From the NCBI GenBank assembly GCA_019694165.1, contig JAIBCL010000003.1, positions 248,001 to 312,000 on the forward strand: a stretch of DNA of 64,000 nucleotides, in the 5' to 3' direction. The position numbers and the translations under genes are program-made. This DNA is from Verrucomicrobiaceae bacterium. Its GTDB lineage: Bacteria; Verrucomicrobiota; Verrucomicrobiia; Verrucomicrobiales; Verrucomicrobiaceae. Below are positions 28,272 to 38,800 of this stretch, piece by piece (position 1 is the first letter of the stretch; each line of letters opens with the position of its first letter). The notes below the pieces were generated by a model. It did no database searches. It was not told the DNA's origin and saw nothing but the letters and a program-made list of their open reading frames with translations.

Positions 28272-28736
28272 TCAGAACCGGATGTCGGTCACACCGTGAG
28301 CGGAAAGGCAACGGTTGATGTCCGCTGCGGCACGAGCGCCGGCCTCCCGCAATGACTCCGCAGGCTCGCCCGCCTTCGCCAGATCCCGCCACGCTTTCAG
28401 CATGGGCGGCCACGCCTTGGCAAGATCGTCGGCCAGGCCGGCGACGGGCACCTTCTCCATCCGCTGCGCGAGCGCGGCCGCCAGTTGCCCGCGCGCGGCG
28501 GCATCCGCGGCGTCGGGCTGCGACTGGCGCCACACGATGATCTCGCGCACGGCGGCGGTGAACCTGCCAAGCGCGGCCTGTTCCTCGTTTCCCCGCCTGA
28601 TGATGTCCTCGCGCTGTTGCTTGGCGGACTTGGGTTTCTCCTGCTTCTTGCATCCCGCGCATGCGAGGGCGAAGGCGACGAGAAGAAGCTGCGGAAGCAG
28701 GCGGCGCATGAGTTTCATCGTGCGCGCGGCGCTCAT
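28272..28736 (-). CDS. Small lipoprotein of unknown function
   Basis: 154 residues with a lipoprotein signal: MRRLLPQLLLVAFALACAGC (lipobox LACAGC). The mature part is helical and charged (KQQREDIIRRGNEEQAALGRF) with no recognised domain. The start at 28736 overlaps the DUF1501 stop as ATGA, so it is probably translated with that gene; a start at 28718 or 28709 would also fit the signal. It may be a small partner of the DUF1501 module, by position only. Confidence 0.7.
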   Translation of the reverse strand: MSAARTMKLMRRLLPQLLLVAFALACAGCKKQEKPKSAKQQREDIIRRGNEEQAALGRFTAAVREIIVWRQSQPDAADAAARGQLAAALAQRMEKVPVAGLADDLAKAWPPMLKAWRDLAKAGEPAESLREAGARAAADINRCLSAHGVTDIRF

Positions 28737-30175
28737 GCGAGGATGGGTTTCACGAGCTTCCCCGCCACGTCGGTGAGGCGGAAGTCGCGGCCTTGGAAGG
28801 GGAAGATGAAACGGTCGTGCTGGATGCCCATGAGATGGAGGAAGGTGGCGTGGAAATCGTTCACCGTGACCTTCCCCTCGACGACATCGAAGCCGAAGTC
28901 ATCCGTCGCGCCATGCGTGAACCCGGCCTTCACGCCGCCACCGGCGAGCCAGCCCGTGAAGGCGTCACGATGATGCTCACGGCCATACTCGCCGCCTTCC
29001 TTCTGCGCACCCTGTGAGTATGGCGTGCGGCCGAACTCGGACACGAACATGACGAGCGTGTCCTTGAGCATGTCACGGTCAGCGAGGTCCTGCAGCAGCG
29101 CGGCGGTCGGCTGGTCGATCTCCTGTGTGTTTTTGGCAAAGCCGACCTTAAGACCGCCGTGATGATCCCAGCCGGGATGGTAGAGCTGCACGAAACGCAC
29201 GCCGCTCTCACTCATGCGGCGGGCGAGCACGCAGTTGCAGGCGTAGCTGCCGGGATTCTTCACGTCGGGGCCGTAGCGTTCGAGAGTCTCCGGCTTTTCA
29301 TCCGCGATGCTGACAAGGCCGGGCACCGAAGTCTGCATGCGGAAGGCCATTTCGTACTGCTCGATGCGGGCGCTGATCTCGGCCTCTCCCCGGCGCGCCA
29401 GCTCGTCCTGCTGCACCTCGCGCAGACGGTCGAGCATCTTGCGGTTCAGTGTGGCGGGAAGGCCGGGCGGGTTGTTCAAGTACAGCACCGGTTCCGCGCC
29501 GGCGCGGAAGGGCACGGCCTGATGCTGTGAAGGAAGAAAGCCGCTGTCCCAGAGGCGCGAGGAGAGCGGCTGGTCGGCGATCTTTTTCGTCACCAACACG
29601 ATGAAGGCGGGCAGGTTTTCGTTCTCGGAGCCGAGGCCGTAGCTGATCCACGCGCCCATGCTCGGGCGGCCGGGAAGCTGCGCGCCGCTGTTGAGGAAGA
29701 TGATGGCGGGATCGTGATTGACCGCGTCGGACACCATGCCTTTGAGGAAGCAGATGCGGTCGGCCTGTTTGGCGAGGTGCGGAAGCCGGTCGCTCATCCA
29801 CGCGCCGCTCTGGCCATGCTGCTTGAATTCAAACGCCGATCCCTGCATCGGGAAGCTGGCCTGCAGCTTCGACATGCCCAGCGGCTTGCGGCCATTGAAG
29901 ACCGAGGCAGGCAGAGGCTCCTGCTCGTGCTCCTTGAGCGTGGGCTTGTAATCGAAGGAGTCGAGCTGCGACATGCCGCCGCTCATGAAGAGGCAGATGA
30001 CGCGCTTTGCCTTCGGCGCGAAGTGCGGCAGTGCGGGCAGCCCCCCGCGAGCGTGCGCGGACAATTCCGCGCCGAGCAACGTGGCGAGCGCCGCGCCGCC
30101 AACTCCGCAGCCCGTGCGCGAGAGCCACTCACGGCGCGTGAGCTGGCTGGGGTCGGTGTAGCGATGGCATTGCAT
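28733..30175 (-). CDS. DUF1501 protein (sulfatase-like fold), Tat-exported
   Basis: 480 residues with Tat motif TRREWLSRTGCGVGGAALAT. Landmarks: VICLFMSGGMSQLDSFDYKP, FKQHGQSGAWMSDRLPH, KGMVSDAVNHDPAIIFLNSG, YHPGWDHHGG, FVSEFGRTPYSQG and REHHRDAFTGWLAGGG. It follows the DUF1549/DUF1553 cytochrome protein by 12 bp, forming the common two-gene pair of Planctomycetes and Verrucomicrobia. The function of the pair is not established; a role in handling large substrates at the envelope has been suggested only by co-occurrence. Confidence 0.9.
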   Translation of the reverse strand: MQCHRYTDPSQLTRREWLSRTGCGVGGAALATLLGAELSAHARGGLPALPHFAPKAKRVICLFMSGGMSQLDSFDYKPTLKEHEQEPLPASVFNGRKPLGMSKLQASFPMQGSAFEFKQHGQSGAWMSDRLPHLAKQADRICFLKGMVSDAVNHDPAIIFLNSGAQLPGRPSMGAWISYGLGSENENLPAFIVLVTKKIADQPLSSRLWDSGFLPSQHQAVPFRAGAEPVLYLNNPPGLPATLNRKMLDRLREVQQDELARRGEAEISARIEQYEMAFRMQTSVPGLVSIADEKPETLERYGPDVKNPGSYACNCVLARRMSESGVRFVQLYHPGWDHHGGLKVGFAKNTQEIDQPTAALLQDLADRDMLKDTLVMFVSEFGRTPYSQGAQKEGGEYGREHHRDAFTGWLAGGGVKAGFTHGATDDFGFDVVEGKVTVNDFHATFLHLMGIQHDRFIFPFQGRDFRLTDVAGKLVKPILA

Positions 30176-30187
30176 GGCGGGTGAATC

Positions 30188-33100
30188 CTAGTAGCTCGAA
30201 ACGAACGCATCGCTGCTGATGAGCGCCCGGGTCATGAGCATGGTGGCGGCGACTTCCGGGGCGGGCAGTTTGTCGTCGGGTTTTGATGCGCCGGTCGCGG
30301 CCAAGAGTGCGGCGGCATCTCCGGTGTTCTTTGAGTAATGCTCGCGCGCTTCGTTGATGAGCGCATCCATCGCCTGCATTTGCTTCCCGGTCGGCGCGCG
30401 AGCCGTGAGAAGGCGGAACGCTTCGGTTACGCGATCACTCTGCTGCCCGGCTGCCGGATGAGCGCGCACGAGCTTCTCGGCGAGCACGCGCGCGGCTTCG
30501 AGGAAACCGGTGTCGTTCATCACGGCGAGAGCTTGCAGCGGCGTGAGCGTGGACTCGCGGCGCACGAGGCAAAACTCGCGCGTCGGCGCATCGAAGACGC
30601 TCATCGTCGGCGGCGGGCAGGTGCGACGCCAGAAGGTGTAGAGGCTGCGGCGGTAAAGCTTGTCGCCAGTGTCCTGCTCGTAGTTGTGCTGCGTGCCGCT
30701 GTCTTCCCAGAGGCCGGCCGGCTGGTAGGGCTTCACGCTTGGGCCGCCGATGGCCGGATTCAGCAGGCCGCTGGCGCCCAGCGCGGCATCGCGAACCTGC
30801 TCGGCGGGCAGACGAAAGCGCGGGCCGCGCGCGAGCAGCCGGTTGTCGGGGTCGCTCTTGCGGATCGAGGGATCGGCAGGGATGGAAGACTGCCGGTAGG
30901 TCTTGGTCAGCACGATCTCGCGCAGCAGCGCCTTGATATCCCAGCCGCCGTCCATGAAATGCGCGGCCAGCCAGTCGAGCAATGCCGGATTCGACGGCAC
31001 ACGGCCCTGCACGCCGAAGTCTTCCTGCGTGGCGACGATGCCCTTGCCGAAGAGCATGGCCCAAAGACGATTCACTTCGACACGCGCCGTGAGCGGATTC
31101 TGGCGATCCGTCATCCACTGCGCAAGACCCCGGCGATCAGGAGGCGCGCCTTTCGGATATGGCAGCAGGGCCTCCGGCGTGCCGGGCTGCACGGGCTCGG
31201 CCGGCTGGCGGAAATCGCCGCGCGTAAGCATCGACGTGGGCCGGCGCTCCCCAGACATTTCATTCATCACCATCAGCTCGGTGAGGTGGGTGGAGAATTC
31301 GCTTTCGGCCTTGCGCGCCTGCGTGAGCTTCTGCCACGCGGCTTTGCCCTCCGCATCCACCTCGCGCACGAACCAGTCCAGCCAGGCCACGTCCCCGCCG
31401 TCGATCTTCCCGCCGCCGAGCAGCGCCATCTCCGGCACGCTGAGCTGCGCGTCGTAGCCGCGCAGTTCATCGAGCGCGGCATCGCGCAGGCCGCTGTCGA
31501 GATTCCGCCCGCCGAGCTGAAGCATGATCTGCTCGCCGCCGGTGGCGTCGGCCACCTTCAGCGCATCGAGATCCCCCCACTCCGCGAGGTAGTCGATGTC
31601 CTTGTACAAATGATCGCGGATGATCTGCGACTTCATCTGCCGGCCATCGACGAAGAGCTTCATCCCGGCCGCACGGCTGGAGCCGTCGTAGGTGAAACCG
31701 ATGTGCCGCCACCCGGCGAAGTCGAGACTCTCCGGCACCTGGATGCGGATCGCATTGCCGGGGTAGAAGTGGCCGAGCGTGGCGGTGAGCCTGCCGTTCT
31801 CGAAAGTCAGCTCGTAGCCGCGGTTTGCCGCATCAAGCCCGCCGCGCGTGCGGTGAAGGATCACGCCCTTGTCCGGCACCTTGGCGCACCGGAACCAGAA
31901 CGAGAAGCTGAACGGCTGCCAGCGCAGGTAGTGGGCGAGCTTTGGCACACCGTACTTTTTTGGCTTGTCCTTCGGGAAGACACAGCCATTGCCGAACTTC
32001 CCGCTCGCATCCACGCCCGTCATGACCGCGCCCACGCCGCCGGCGGATGGATCGCTGTCCGGCAGAAAGGTGCGCTGCTTCATGTCCACGATGTCGAAGC
32101 TCTGATACAGCTCCGGCTGGCGGGCCACCGATGGCCTGCGCATCTGTGCCGCCGAGCCTCCGGCGAGGGAGGCCCAGAGGCTGGCGCCGGCCGGCGGCGC
32201 ATTGGTTTTCAGCCATCCATCAAATCGGGGCTTCGCTCCGGCGTGCGCGGCACGCAGTTCGTCCTCGGCCTTATTCACCTCGAGCTTGAGCTGCTCGTGC
32301 TTTGCAGCCTCCCCCTGTTTGTACACGAAGGTCGTGGGCGCGGGGATGCCGTTCGTGAAGCGGGAGAAGAGGCCGAGCTCGTCGATGTTGTTCACGAAGG
32401 CGGCCAGGCGGTAGTAGTCCTTCCTCGTCAGAGGATCGTACTTGTGATCGTGGCAGCGGCAGCACTCCAAGGTGAGGCCGAGCACGGCCGTGGCGGTGGT
32501 CTTCACGCGGTCGAACACCTGGTCCCAACGGAACTCGTCAGGGTCGCTGCCAGACTCGTTCGACTGCACCGGCAGACGGTGAAAGGCGGTGGCCACGATC
32601 TGGTCCTGCGTCGCGTGAGGCAGCATGTCGCCGGCCATCTGCCACTGGATGAACTTGTCGTAGGGCAGGTTGTCATTGAACGCGCGGATCACCCAGTCGC
32701 GCCACGGCCAGACTTCGGAGTCGGCGTCCTCGTGGCGGCCATACGTGTCACCATAGCGTGCGGCATCCAGCCACACGACGGCCATCCGCTCGCCGTAGTG
32801 CGGAGACTTCAAAAGGCGATCGACCACGGCTGCGCAGGCTCGATCGACTGCGTCGGCCTGACCGGTCTGACTCGCGGCGTTCAGAAACTCATTCAGTTCC
32901 TCCAGCGTCGGTGGCAGGCCCGTAAGCGCAAAGGTCACACGGCGCAGCCATTCCTCATGTGGCGCCTCGGCAGCCGGCTTCCAGCCTTGCTTCGTCAAGG
33001 CATCGCGCACGATTGCATCCACCGGATGTGTCACACCCGGCGTGGCGGGCACGGGTGGTGCCACCACCGGCGTGAAGGACCAGTGCTTCTCATACTTCGC

Positions 33101-33448
33101 ACCCTGGGCGATCCATCGCGCAAGCAGCGCCTTCTCCTTGTCCGTCACCGCATCATGCTTCTCCGGCGGCGGCATCACCTCGTCTTCATCAGCGGAAGAG
33201 ATGCGCTCCAGCAGCTCGCTGGCGCCGGGATCACCGGGCACCACGGCCTTTTTCTCCACGGCCACCTCGCACACGTCGAGCCGCAGCTTGCCTTTCCGCT
33301 TCGCCGCGTCCGCACCATGGCAGGCAAAGCACTTCTGCGCCAGCAGCGGACGGACCTCGAAGTTGTAGGACACCTGCGCCTCGTCCGCCGGCAGCGCCGC
33401 CCCGCCGCACAACCATCCGGCACCACACGCCAGCACCAGCGCGCGCAT
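30188..33448 (-). CDS. Cytochrome c (PSCyt1) - DUF1549 - LamG - DUF1553 protein
   Basis: 1086 residues from MRALVLACGAGWLCGGAALP, a signal peptide; the open frame upstream to 33643 is rejected as non-coding. The N-terminus has the haem motif CFACHG and PSCyt1 text RPLLAQKCFACHG. Next is DUF1549 (PVDAIVRDALTKQGW to LECCRCHDHKYDPLT, with a second CxxCH). About 490-720 is a concanavalin/LamG insertion (FSFSFWFRCAKVPDKGVI). DUF1553 ends the protein (LARWIAQG-type start, PLTARVEVNRLWAMLFGKG, STLTPLQALAVMNDTGFLEAARV). It is probably a periplasmic haem protein acting with the DUF1501 partner. Confidence 0.9.
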   Translation of the reverse strand: MRALVLACGAGWLCGGAALPADEAQVSYNFEVRPLLAQKCFACHGADAAKRKGKLRLDVCEVAVEKKAVVPGDPGASELLERISSADEDEVMPPPEKHDAVTDKEKALLARWIAQGAKYEKHWSFTPVVAPPVPATPGVTHPVDAIVRDALTKQGWKPAAEAPHEEWLRRVTFALTGLPPTLEELNEFLNAASQTGQADAVDRACAAVVDRLLKSPHYGERMAVVWLDAARYGDTYGRHEDADSEVWPWRDWVIRAFNDNLPYDKFIQWQMAGDMLPHATQDQIVATAFHRLPVQSNESGSDPDEFRWDQVFDRVKTTATAVLGLTLECCRCHDHKYDPLTRKDYYRLAAFVNNIDELGLFSRFTNGIPAPTTFVYKQGEAAKHEQLKLEVNKAEDELRAAHAGAKPRFDGWLKTNAPPAGASLWASLAGGSAAQMRRPSVARQPELYQSFDIVDMKQRTFLPDSDPSAGGVGAVMTGVDASGKFGNGCVFPKDKPKKYGVPKLAHYLRWQPFSFSFWFRCAKVPDKGVILHRTRGGLDAANRGYELTFENGRLTATLGHFYPGNAIRIQVPESLDFAGWRHIGFTYDGSSRAAGMKLFVDGRQMKSQIIRDHLYKDIDYLAEWGDLDALKVADATGGEQIMLQLGGRNLDSGLRDAALDELRGYDAQLSVPEMALLGGGKIDGGDVAWLDWFVREVDAEGKAAWQKLTQARKAESEFSTHLTELMVMNEMSGERRPTSMLTRGDFRQPAEPVQPGTPEALLPYPKGAPPDRRGLAQWMTDRQNPLTARVEVNRLWAMLFGKGIVATQEDFGVQGRVPSNPALLDWLAAHFMDGGWDIKALLREIVLTKTYRQSSIPADPSIRKSDPDNRLLARGPRFRLPAEQVRDAALGASGLLNPAIGGPSVKPYQPAGLWEDSGTQHNYEQDTGDKLYRRSLYTFWRRTCPPPTMSVFDAPTREFCLVRRESTLTPLQALAVMNDTGFLEAARVLAEKLVRAHPAAGQQSDRVTEAFRLLTARAPTGKQMQAMDALINEAREHYSKNTGDAAALLAATGASKPDDKLPAPEVAATMLMTRALISSDAFVSSY

Positions 33449-33780
33449 GGCGCGGAAGGGCACGTGATGCGGTATGGCGGAGACGGGGAAACTGCCGGGG
33501 GTGCGTTTCACAAAGACAATGCGAAGTGGAGTGTGATGGTTGATGCCGCTGCCGCAACCTGATTTGTTGCAGCGTTTTTGCGCAGGTCTCCGTGAAAACG
33601 CAGGGCATGCGCATAAATGGCCGACCGAGGGAGTCTTCCACAAGATTCACGGCCCCCCGATTGTTCCTTGAGTGCAATCTGTGATCCCTCTTGAATCGGC
33701 GGGAGGCCCCGCAACGACCGGGTTTTCAGTGTCATCGCGTGCGCAAGCCCTGACGCCATGACCGCACCTCTTCCCCCAGG
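33449..33780. other. 5' region of the cytochrome gene, no gene seen
   Basis: 332 bp upstream of the minus-strand cytochrome gene. It probably holds its promoter. I see no protein with coding character, RNA gene or clear operator. The palindromic element at 33781-33925 follows it. Confidence 0.5.
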
Positions 33781-33925
33781 GGTTGCGCATGAAATGCCTC
33801 TGTGAGTCTGGTGCTTCTGAGTTGTCCCACATGATTCAGGGTTCCACAGATGGATTCAGAAGAAGTCCAATCCGTGGTCGCCCTGAATCCGTGGGAATTC
33901 ACTCAGAGGCCATTCATGCGTAAGC
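33781..33925. repeat. Palindromic intergenic element of about 145 bp
   Basis: The left half (GCGCATGAAATGCCTCTG, 33785-33802) recurs inverted near the right end (CAGAGGCCATTCATGCG, 33904-33920) with small gaps. An inner pair, CCACATGATTCAGGG (33827-33841) and the inverted CCCTGAATCCGTGG (33881-33894), continues the symmetry. The centre contains short CCACAGATGGATTC / GATTGGACTTC-type words that also roughly mirror each other. The layout is MITE- or REP-like, with no coding capacity. Confidence 0.6.
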
Positions 33926-33994
33926 CCTGCTCTTCCCCTGCCCACGCTGGAATTTCATTTCCACCCGGAAGTCTTCCCTCTATCATCTCCGGCA

Positions 33995-34474
33995 ATGATC
34001 GCTGCCACCGCCGTCTCCACCCAGCCGCGTATCGAGCCGGCTACGCTCGAGGACATGCCCCAGCTCGTCGAGCTGCTCGTCGCCCTTTTCAGCGAGGAGG
34101 CTGACTTCGCGCCTGACCGGCAGAAGCAGGAGCACGGCCTCCGCCTCATCCTCGAGCAGCCAAACCGCGGCCGAATCTTTGTCCTGCGCACCGATCACCA
34201 GGTTATCGGCATGGTGAACCTGCTTTTTACCATTAGCACCGCCGAGGGCGGCCTCGTCGTGCTCATGGAGGACGTCATCGTCCATCCCCAGCACCGCCGC
34301 CAGGGCTACGGCGGCCTCCTGCTCGAGCATGCCATCGAGTTCGCCAAAGAGCGCGGCTTCAAACGCATCACGCTCCTCACCGACAAGATCAGCGCCGAGT
34401 CCCAGGACTTCTTCCAGCGCCACGGCTTCCATTTCTCCACCATGATCCCGATGCGCCTCGTGTTCGACGAATGA
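33995..34474 (+). CDS. GNAT-family N-acetyltransferase
   Basis: 159 residues. The acetyl-CoA motif is RRQGYGGLLLEHAIEFAKERG (in the form Q/R-x-x-G-x-G), preceded by the beta4 strand MEDVIVHPQ; the C-terminal DFFQRHGFHF is the usual motif B end. It transfers an acetyl group from acetyl-CoA to an amine, but the substrate cannot be predicted. It begins a plus-strand run with two membrane proteins, though the 54-bp gap to the next start is not tight. Confidence 0.85.
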   Translation: MIAATAVSTQPRIEPATLEDMPQLVELLVALFSEEADFAPDRQKQEHGLRLILEQPNRGRIFVLRTDHQVIGMVNLLFTISTAEGGLVVLMEDVIVHPQHRRQGYGGLLLEHAIEFAKERGFKRITLLTDKISAESQDFFQRHGFHFSTMIPMRLVFDE

Positions 34475-34528
34475 CGCCGCGCTGCATGCCAGAGCGCGTG
34501 TCATTCCATTCTCCATTCGTCATTTCGC

Positions 34529-34837
34529 ATGACCGCGCCCGATCCACCCGACTTCGACCTCGCCCACCGCACCGAGCGCGTGACGAACATCTCGCCAGCG
34601 TCGGATGCCTTCGTGCTCTTCACCCTTTTCACGCTCTTCTTCACCCTCGCCTGCTTCGCGCTCTGGATGTGGTTCATCTGGCGGAAAGGCCGGAACCTCT
34701 GCGCCGAAGAGCAGTTCGAAGCCACGCTCGATCAAATCTCCACCCAGCCCGTCGCACGCCTCGCTGATGATTCCGCCAGCGAAGAGGATCAAACCAGCGC
34801 GCCATGGGAGAAGCCGGCGGACTGGTGGAAGAAGTGA
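34529..34837 (+). CDS. Small single-span membrane protein, unknown
   Basis: 102 residues. One long hydrophobic segment, AFVLFTLFTLFFTLACFALWM (about 27-47), is flanked by an acidic N-terminus and a charged C-terminal tail ending ADWWKK. No known domain was recognised. The gene lies 26 bp before the start of the next membrane protein, so the two may be cotranscribed. Confidence 0.6.
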   Translation: MTAPDPPDFDLAHRTERVTNISPASDAFVLFTLFTLFFTLACFALWMWFIWRKGRNLCAEEQFEATLDQISTQPVARLADDSASEEDQTSAPWEKPADWWKK

Positions 34838-34862
34838 AGCAAGCTCGTGCGTATCCAGCAAC

Positions 34863-35744
34863 ATGGGATCGAGCGATCAACCCTATGTTCCGCCGCCGCC
34901 GTCCATCGACACCGGTTCCGACGGATCTTCGCATCGTTTTGAACCAGCGCAGTCCGTGGCCGGCGTGCCGCAGAAGCGCGCACCCGAAGCCAGCTCTCCC
35001 GAGGCACATGCGGCCAAGGAAGTCCGCAATTCATCACTTGATCCCGAAGCTGGATGCGTGGCCTGGGCGGTCGCCGTCGTCAGAGATGCGGCCGCCTATC
35101 CGCTGCGAAAAGATGGGTGGGCCACCATTATTCCTGGAGCCATCTTGGCGGTGTTGCTCGGGATTGGTTCCGTAGCGCCGCTCTTTGGAGTTTTCTCCAC
35201 CTTGTTTGGCGTAGGTTTTTTCGCCGCATACTACTTCGAAGTCATTGAGACGACCATGAGCGGCAAGGACTCAGCGCCCGACTGGCCGGGTTTATCCAAC
35301 ATGACAGACGATGTGTGGCGGCCGGCTTTCGAGATTGTCGGCATTTATCTCATCTCCTTTTTCCCAGAAATGCTTTATTCCGCGAGAACTCCCGAAATGC
35401 CGTCACCCTACACCGGATTGATCGCCATTGTCCTCGATCTGCTCGGTTCGATCTACCATCCGATGGCTTGTGTCGCGCTGATCATGCACGGATCGTTCAT
35501 TGCCGCACTCCCGCACAAGGTGCTCCCTGCCATCGCCCGCAGCTTGCCAGGATACCTTGTTCCTGTCGGATTCCTTCTGCTCGTCAAAGCGGGCATCGGG
35601 CTGATCATGGAGGTGGTCGAGCCGCTTCCCGCAATATTTGCGATCATCCTCGCGGCGATGATTGCCTTTTTCACGCTGATCATCCAGGCACGCCTCGCCG
35701 GTCTCGCCGGCAGACGGTTTCGTGACAGGCTGGACTGGGACTGA
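34863..35744 (+). CDS. Polytopic membrane protein (DUF4013-like)
   Basis: 293 residues from MGSSDQPYVPPPPSID; the frame is open to 34605 but that part overlaps the previous gene in another frame. A proline/charged N-terminal tail (about 1-75) precedes roughly six membrane segments, e.g. ATIIPGAILAVLLGIGSV, GFFAAYYFEVIETTMSG and LPAIFAIILAAMIAFFTLI. The DDVWRPAFEI motif and the overall layout resemble DUF4013-type proteins. Function unknown. Confidence 0.65.
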   Translation: MGSSDQPYVPPPPSIDTGSDGSSHRFEPAQSVAGVPQKRAPEASSPEAHAAKEVRNSSLDPEAGCVAWAVAVVRDAAAYPLRKDGWATIIPGAILAVLLGIGSVAPLFGVFSTLFGVGFFAAYYFEVIETTMSGKDSAPDWPGLSNMTDDVWRPAFEIVGIYLISFFPEMLYSARTPEMPSPYTGLIAIVLDLLGSIYHPMACVALIMHGSFIAALPHKVLPAIARSLPGYLVPVGFLLLVKAGIGLIMEVVEPLPAIFAIILAAMIAFFTLIIQARLAGLAGRRFRDRLDWD

Positions 35745-35812
35745 CTCTCATCGCACTGCCGGCGCGTCCGGCATCCGTGCCATTATTGTGAACTCGACCA
35801 GCGTGCCGGTTC

Positions 35813-38800
35813 TTACTTCGGTGCCATTTTGAAATCCAGCCGCCCATCTCGACGCACATGCGGCAGCGTGGCTCCGGTCTTTGCTGAATCAGCACCTGCG
35901 GGCTTTGCCTCGATGCTGCGCCCTTTGCCTGCTTTCGGTTGGTTCATCGCGTCCTTGATCTCGATGGCGGCACTCAGCGGCGTCTTCACCGGGAGCTTTT
36001 CTTCCGGCTCGCCGAACGTGCAGTTTTCAAACACGCAATTCTTCGTGGCCAGGGCAAAGCTCTCGGGCGCGCGGCAGTGGATGAAGCGGCAGTTTCGGAT
36101 GCTCAGCCAATCCTTGGTAACCTCCGCGCCGGCGTCTTCCTTGTAGGCGATTGGCACGAGGTCCATGTCGTAAAAGGTGCATGAGTCCAGCTTCATGCCC
36201 ACTTCGCCGAGCTTCCAACCCTGCATGAAGGAGCCGGTGAACACGCAGTTCGTGAAGCTCCACTTGCTGCTGAAGAAGCTGACTCCCCATATGCCTTCCT
36301 TCGCGAAGGCGCAGTCCTGAAACAAGCTGTTCCTCGCCTCGAGGCTGCCGCCGAGATCGGCCGTCATCTTCACATCGCGGAACAGCCCGCCGTCCGCCTT
36401 CCACGAGCCTTCCAGCAGATGAAAGCGCACGCCTTCCATCTTCATGCCCGGCAGGCTGGTGACGTCTCCACGTATCTCGTCTGACTGGTTCTTGGTTCCA
36501 TTTCCAGCCGCCCCGATGTCGATGCGCCGAAACGGGCGGTAGGTGCCTGCGGGGATCGTGATCTTGCCTGTCCACGCACCGGCCTTCAGCAGGCGCTCGC
36601 GCATCTCCGGCACGGTGGAGACTTGATCCTCCAACGCCCTCACGCTGCCGGCGCGCACCCGCAGGGACTTCAGCGTAACCGTGGTGTCCGCCGGGAAAAT
36701 CTCGACGGGCTTCGACACCTTCGAGTAGTCGCCGAAGTGCATCACGCGCCGCTCGCCGTTCACGCTGATGCTTTGAGAGTTCGGCATGATGCGCCAGCGG
36801 ATCGTCACAAACTCGTTCGCCGGAATGCGCCCCCTGCCCGGCACATGGCGCGCTCCGCCCGCGTCGTCGTCAAAGCGCAGCTCGTCCTGATTGCGCTCCC
36901 AGTTGAAGATCACAGTCTTCTGCGCGTAGGCCATGCGCAGGTTCACGCTGTCCGTCTTCGCCACGATGATGAACTCCACCGGCGGCGCATATTTCTCCGG
37001 AGACGTGAATCGATCCTTGCCCTTCAGCACGATCTCCTTGCCGCCCTCGACGAGCTCCGCCGCCTCATCCAGCATCTCGGCGCGCTCGCGGGCGAGCGCT
37101 TCGAGCCGGTCGCCGGCCAGCTTCGCGTCATCGAGCTTCGCGGCCTTCGTCCACTCCGCCAGAGCGGCCTTCAGCACGTCCTCGTATTTGGCAAACAGGC
37201 CCGTGGTCCCCTTGCTCCGCTCAGCCTCGATGGGCTTGAAGCTCGTGCGGTAGGTGCCGCGCAGTGTTTTCAGCGTGGCGGGCAAATCCGCCGCGTCATC
37301 CGCTGGCAGCGCCTCGCCCGACTCGATGCGCTGCTTTTCCTCGCGCAAAGCCAGCGCCTCCTGCAGCTTCGCAGCGGCCGTGGCCTTGCCAAGCTCGCGC
37401 TCGAGCGCCGCGACGTACTTCGTGTTCAGGTCCGCGAGCTTCTCCCGATGCTGGCCCAGCACATCGCGCTCCAGCGCCGCGCGGAAGCCTGTCTCCAGCT
37501 CACGCAGCCGCTTCGCTCCGTCGCTCTCCACGACGGGCGGCGCGGCTTCCTTCGTCACCGGCGCAGCGACTGGCGCGGAAGCCGGCACGTCATCCCACTC
37601 GATGACGAATGCACGACCCGCCTCGAGGCTCCCGACGCCCCAGATCAGCGGTATCGTGTCGCCGGCAGTCAGCTTGAGCACATAATTTTTCTCCGGCTCC
37701 GAGTCGGGCGACGACCTTGATCCCTGCCATCGCGTGAACTCAAACGGCTCGCCCGTGATCCACTTCCACACGATGCCCTCGCGAAAGCCGCCGATGGTGG
37801 CCATGCGCTGGGGTGCCTGGCTCAGCATCGGCGGCAGAGCCTGATCCAGCCAGTCCATCTCCGCCTGGCTCGTGATCGTGAGCAGATGTGCGCCGAGGCT
37901 CTCGGCATGCTTCTGCGCATTGTTGAAAGCCATGCGCTCTTCCACGAGCTGATAGCGATGCCCGCCGTGGTCCACGACGGGAAACTTCGAGAGCGGACTT
38001 CCCTTCGGCGCGTTCGGCTCGCGCTGCACAACGGCGCTCGTGGCGGGCGCGGGCGTTGCCGTCGGCGGCTTCTCAGCCGCCGGGTTGGTCTCCACCACCC
38101 GCGGCTTCGGCGGCTCGGGCTTTGGCGGCTCAGTTTGAATCTCGCCGGCCGACGATGGCGTGGCAGGCGCATCACTGCGCTTCAGCAAGAAGAAGCCCGC
38201 ACCGCCGAGCACTACCAGCGCCGCCGTGGTGATGATCCCCCACGGCGCGCCTTTTGGCGGTGGAGGCGGCGGCACATTCTGGCGCGGCCTCGGCTGCATT
38301 CCGGCGGGCCGCTGTTGCTGCTGCGTCTTCGCCTTCGCCACTGGCACGGTAAGGATGCAATCCAAGTCACGGCGAATCTCCCGCGCGCTCTGGTAGCGCT
38401 GCTTCACGTCGTGCTCCATCGCCTTGCGCACGATGGCGTCGAAGCGTTTGTCGCAGCCCGTCGCCTCGCCCGGCATTTGGAAAAACCCGCGCGGGATCTT
38501 GCCGGTGAGCATGTTGTAAAGCATCACGCCCACTGCGTAGAGGTCGGCGCGGCCATCGACATTCGTGCCCTCGATCAGCGTCTCCGGTGCCACAAAGTCC
38601 GGCGTGCCCATCGCCATGCCGGTACGCGTCAGCCCGCTCGTCTGCGCGGGATCATGCATGCGCGCGAGGCCGAAGTCGGCCACCTTCACCGCGCCCTCGC
38701 GATTGATGAGGATGTTCGCCGGCTTGATGTCGCGGTGGATCACGCCGTGCTCATGCGCATAGGCCAGCGCATCGCAGACGTGCGCCGTGATCGCCAGAGC

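Noticed and set aside
30338-33562. Open frame of more than 1000 codons opposite the DUF1549/DUF1553 gene
   Set aside because: It is antisense to a well-supported gene with clear domains; long antisense frames are common in GC-rich sequence. It has no recognised domain.
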